The notes below the pieces were generated by a model that saw nothing but the letters and a program-made list of their open reading frames with translations, ran no database searches and was not told the DNA's origin. From the NCBI GenBank assembly GCA_964561005.1, contig CAZLNO010000145.1, forward strand, positions 1 through 7,168: 7,168 nt of DNA, in the 5' to 3' direction. A program made the translations under genes and the position numbers. This stretch comes from CAZLNO01 sp964561005. Its GTDB lineage: Bacteria > Pseudomonadota > Alphaproteobacteria > Kiloniellales > Rhodovibrionaceae. Below are positions 5,326 through 7,168 of this stretch, one piece after another. Numbering within the stretch: position 1 is the stretch's first letter; every line of letters starts with the position of its first letter.

Positions 5326-7053
5326 ATGTCCGACCTCACCGTCGGCGACAGTCGGCCGCTGGTGCAGTACACCGCGGACGGCCAGCAGACCGAGTTCACC
5401 TTTCCCTTTCCCGTCCTGGCCGCCCAGGACCTGATCGTGGTGTTCGACGACGGCGCCGCGCCCGGCGGCTTCGGCGTGGCCGGCGTCGGCGACAGCGCCG
5501 GCGGCACCGTCACCTTCGACAGCGCGCCGCCGGCGGATACCCGCGTCACGCTGTACCGCGACATGGCGGTGGCGCGCGCCACCGACTTCGTCGAGGCCGG
5601 CAGCTTCCGCGCCAGCGCGCTGAACGACGAGCTGGACCGCCTGACGATGATGGTGCAGCAGGTGGAGAGCCTCGCCGCCACCGCGCTGCGCCACGCGCCG
5701 CACGACGAAACCGACGACCTGACCCTGCCGCCCCGGGCCGAGCGGGCGGACACCGTGCTGGGCTTCGACGCCGAGGGCCTGCCGCAGACCCTGCCGGACC
5801 CGGCCATCGCCGCGCAGGAAGCCACGGACCAGGCGAACGCCGCCGCCGCCTCCGCCACCCAGGCCGCGGACTCCGAAAGCGCCGCCGCCGGTTCCGCCAC
5901 GGCGGCGGCGGATTCCGCCAGCGCGGCCGCGACCGCCGAGGCCAGCGCGCAGCAGTGGGCCGAGGCGCCGGAGGACAGCGAGGTCGCGCCCGGCGAGTTC
6001 TCCGCCCACCACTGGGCCAACAAGGCGGCGCAGAACGCCGTCGACCTGCCGGAGGAGCGCCGGCGCGCCGACCTGGCGATGCAGCGGGTGCGCTGGTCGC
6101 TCGCCGTGCCGGAGGTGGCGGTGACGCCGGTCTGGGCGGCGGACTTCCTCTTCGCGCTGGGGCTGGACGGGCTGAGCGTCAGCCGGAACGGGCCGGCCAC
6201 CTTCGTCGACGACCGGGGCAACCTGGTGACCGCGGGGCCGGACGTGCCGCGCCTGGACCACGACCCGGCGACCGGCGCGCCGCTTGGGCTGCTGGTGGAA
6301 TCGCAGCGCACCAACGTCCTGCACGACAGCTTCAACCCGGCGACGCAGACCCGGACGCTGGCGGCGGGCACCTACACGGTGTCGGTCACCGGTACGGGAA
6401 GCTGCGAGCTCTCCGGCGGCGCGACCGGCACCGTCACGGCCGGCAACCCGGTCACCTTCACGCTGTCGGCGCAGAGCGATGTCACCTTCACGGTCGGCGG
6501 CACCGTGCAGACCTTCCAGTGCGAGGCCGGCAGCGGCGCCACCAGCCCCATCGAGACGCCCGCCGGCGGCGGCGCCACCCGCGCGGCCGACGTGGTGACG
6601 GCGGCCGACCTCGCCTGGCTGAACCCGGACGCGGTGAGCTTCGTGGTCTCCGCCCGCCTGGCCGACGCGCCGACGGCGGAGGCCGGCCGCCTGCTCAGCC
6701 TGGACGACGGCGGCGACGCCAACCGCCACAACCTCTACTACAACGGCGCGGCGGGAAAGGTCTCGCTGTTCACCAAGAGCGGCGGCGGCAGCCAGGGCAG
6801 CATCTCGGCGCTGACCGGCGGCTGGAGCGACGGCGCCACGCACACCCTGGGCATCGCCGTGGGCGGCGGCACGCGCACGCTGTTCGCCGACGGCAGCAAG
6901 GCCAACAGCGACGCCGTCACGGACCCGACGGGCTTCGCCACGCTGCGCCTGGGCAGCTTCCACGGCGGCCAGCAGTGGAACGGCCACATTCGTCGCGTGG
7001 CGGCCTGGAACACGCTGCTGAGCGACGCGGATCTGGCGGCGCTGACGGGATAA
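5326..7053 (+). CDS. Tail fibre protein with T7 gp17-like attachment domain and lectin-like tip
   Basis: The 575-residue product is modular. Residues 1-115 resemble the T7 fibre (gp17) N-terminal attachment domain: FTFPFPVLAAQDLIVVF (24-40), then the RDMAVARATDF and SFRASALNDELDRL segments (78-106). Residues 160-210 are an Ala/Ser/Thr-rich shaft with loose short repeats, followed by QQWAEAPED...FSAHHWANKAA (209-235), a motif of many phage fibres. GLLVESQRTNVL (321-332) opens a small beta-rich module (about 335-405) that carries the only two Cys, 360 and 399. EAGSGATSPIETP and TRAADVV (400-424) link to a C-terminal LamG/concanavalin A-like domain (about 430-575), which suggests glycan binding. 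It would attach to the tail and recognise the host surface. It stands alone between repeat elements and may be transcribed separately. Domain boundaries are approximate; no endosialidase or chaperone domain is evident. Confidence 0.88.
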   Translation: MSDLTVGDSRPLVQYTADGQQTEFTFPFPVLAAQDLIVVFDDGAAPGGFGVAGVGDSAGGTVTFDSAPPADTRVTLYRDMAVARATDFVEAGSFRASALNDELDRLTMMVQQVESLAATALRHAPHDETDDLTLPPRAERADTVLGFDAEGLPQTLPDPAIAAQEATDQANAAAASATQAADSESAAAGSATAAADSASAAATAEASAQQWAEAPEDSEVAPGEFSAHHWANKAAQNAVDLPEERRRADLAMQRVRWSLAVPEVAVTPVWAADFLFALGLDGLSVSRNGPATFVDDRGNLVTAGPDVPRLDHDPATGAPLGLLVESQRTNVLHDSFNPATQTRTLAAGTYTVSVTGTGSCELSGGATGTVTAGNPVTFTLSAQSDVTFTVGGTVQTFQCEAGSGATSPIETPAGGGATRAADVVTAADLAWLNPDAVSFVVSARLADAPTAEAGRLLSLDDGGDANRHNLYYNGAAGKVSLFTKSGGGSQGSISALTGGWSDGATHTLGIAVGGGTRTLFADGSKANSDAVTDPTGFATLRLGSFHGGQQWNGHIRRVAAWNTLLSDADLAALTG

Positions 7054-7114
7054 CCGCCGTTGCCCCCACCCGGAGCGCTGGCGCGCTCCGACCTCCCCCA
7101 CAAGTGGGGGAGGT
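7053..7114. repeat. Hairpin repeat element 4 (half-element) at the fibre stop codon
   Basis: The copy starts with the same ACCGCCGT flank seen before element 3; its first base is the last base of the fibre stop codon TAA. It carries two perfect stems: CGGAGCGC (7071-7078) with GCGCTCCG (7083-7090), and ACCTCCCCCAC (7091-7101) with GTGGGGGAGGT (7104-7114). The first stem is two pairs longer than in elements 1 and 3. No T-run follows, so termination is not obvious. Confidence 0.82.
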
Positions 7115-7168
7115 GAGGTTTGGCGGGTACGGCCCTCAACCTTCACAGACATTGGCGCAAGAAACGTT
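7115..7168. other. Non-coding tail of the window
   Basis: I see no start codon with a ribosome binding site, no hairpin and no convincing promoter in these 54 bases. Composition becomes less GC-rich toward the edge, as in a region preceding the next gene, but that gene would lie outside the window. Confidence 0.4.

Noticed and set aside
5197..7152. Long antisense open frame across the fibre gene (651 codons)
   Set aside because: It runs through two repeat elements and opposite a recognisable fibre. Its composition is an Arg/Gly/Val shadow with no motif and no credible ribosome site.
7122..7168. Possible promoter in the last bases (TTGGCG-like hexamers)
   Set aside because: No matching -10 element at proper spacing is visible before the window ends, and no downstream gene can be seen to support it.

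Overview
The window is a strongly G+C-rich block of virion structural genes from a short-tailed (podovirus-type) phage, most likely a prophage or phage remnant in an alphaproteobacterium. The phage assignment rests on recognisable families. The host assignment is inference: it comes from base composition, codon choice and the C-rich/G-rich palindromic intergenic repeats, which resemble those common in alphaproteobacterial chromosomes. All six supported genes read on the + strand. There is no integrase, terminase, portal, lysis gene or attachment site in view, so neither phage boundary is visible.

Layout. Positions 1-260 are a non-coding leader with a consensus-like -10 hexamer overlapped by a 7-bp inverted repeat, followed by an extremely GC-rich tract. 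Next come the major capsid protein (261-1085) and a conserved small virion-associated protein of unknown function (1110-1382). A 250-bp gap holds hairpin repeats. The second block, joined by overlapping start/stop codons, contains a T7 gp11-like tail tubular protein A/adaptor (1633-2205), a large T7 gp12-like tail tubular protein B/nozzle (2202-4109), and a Gln/Ala/Arg/Glu-rich coiled-coil protein with five 11-residue repeats (4109-4969). A 356-bp gap holds two further hairpin repeats. The tail fibre (5326-7053) has a T7 gp17-like attachment domain, an Ala/Ser-rich shaft and a C-terminal lectin-like domain. Another repeat copy begins at its stop codon.

How the genes fit together. The capsid and its small neighbour build the head. 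The adaptor and nozzle would form the short tail below the portal, which lies outside the window. The coiled-coil protein sits where T7 encodes its internal core/ejection proteins and is the only candidate for that role here. The fibre supplies host recognition. No tape-measure or sheath gene is present, which fits a short tail.

The most unusual feature is not a gene. A modular family of multi-hairpin repeats occupies every gap of more than about 30 bp downstream of the leader. Copies share extended arms of about 25-50 bases, occur in both orientations, and show paired base changes that preserve hairpin stems. I see no defence system, CRISPR array, tRNA or insertion sequence.
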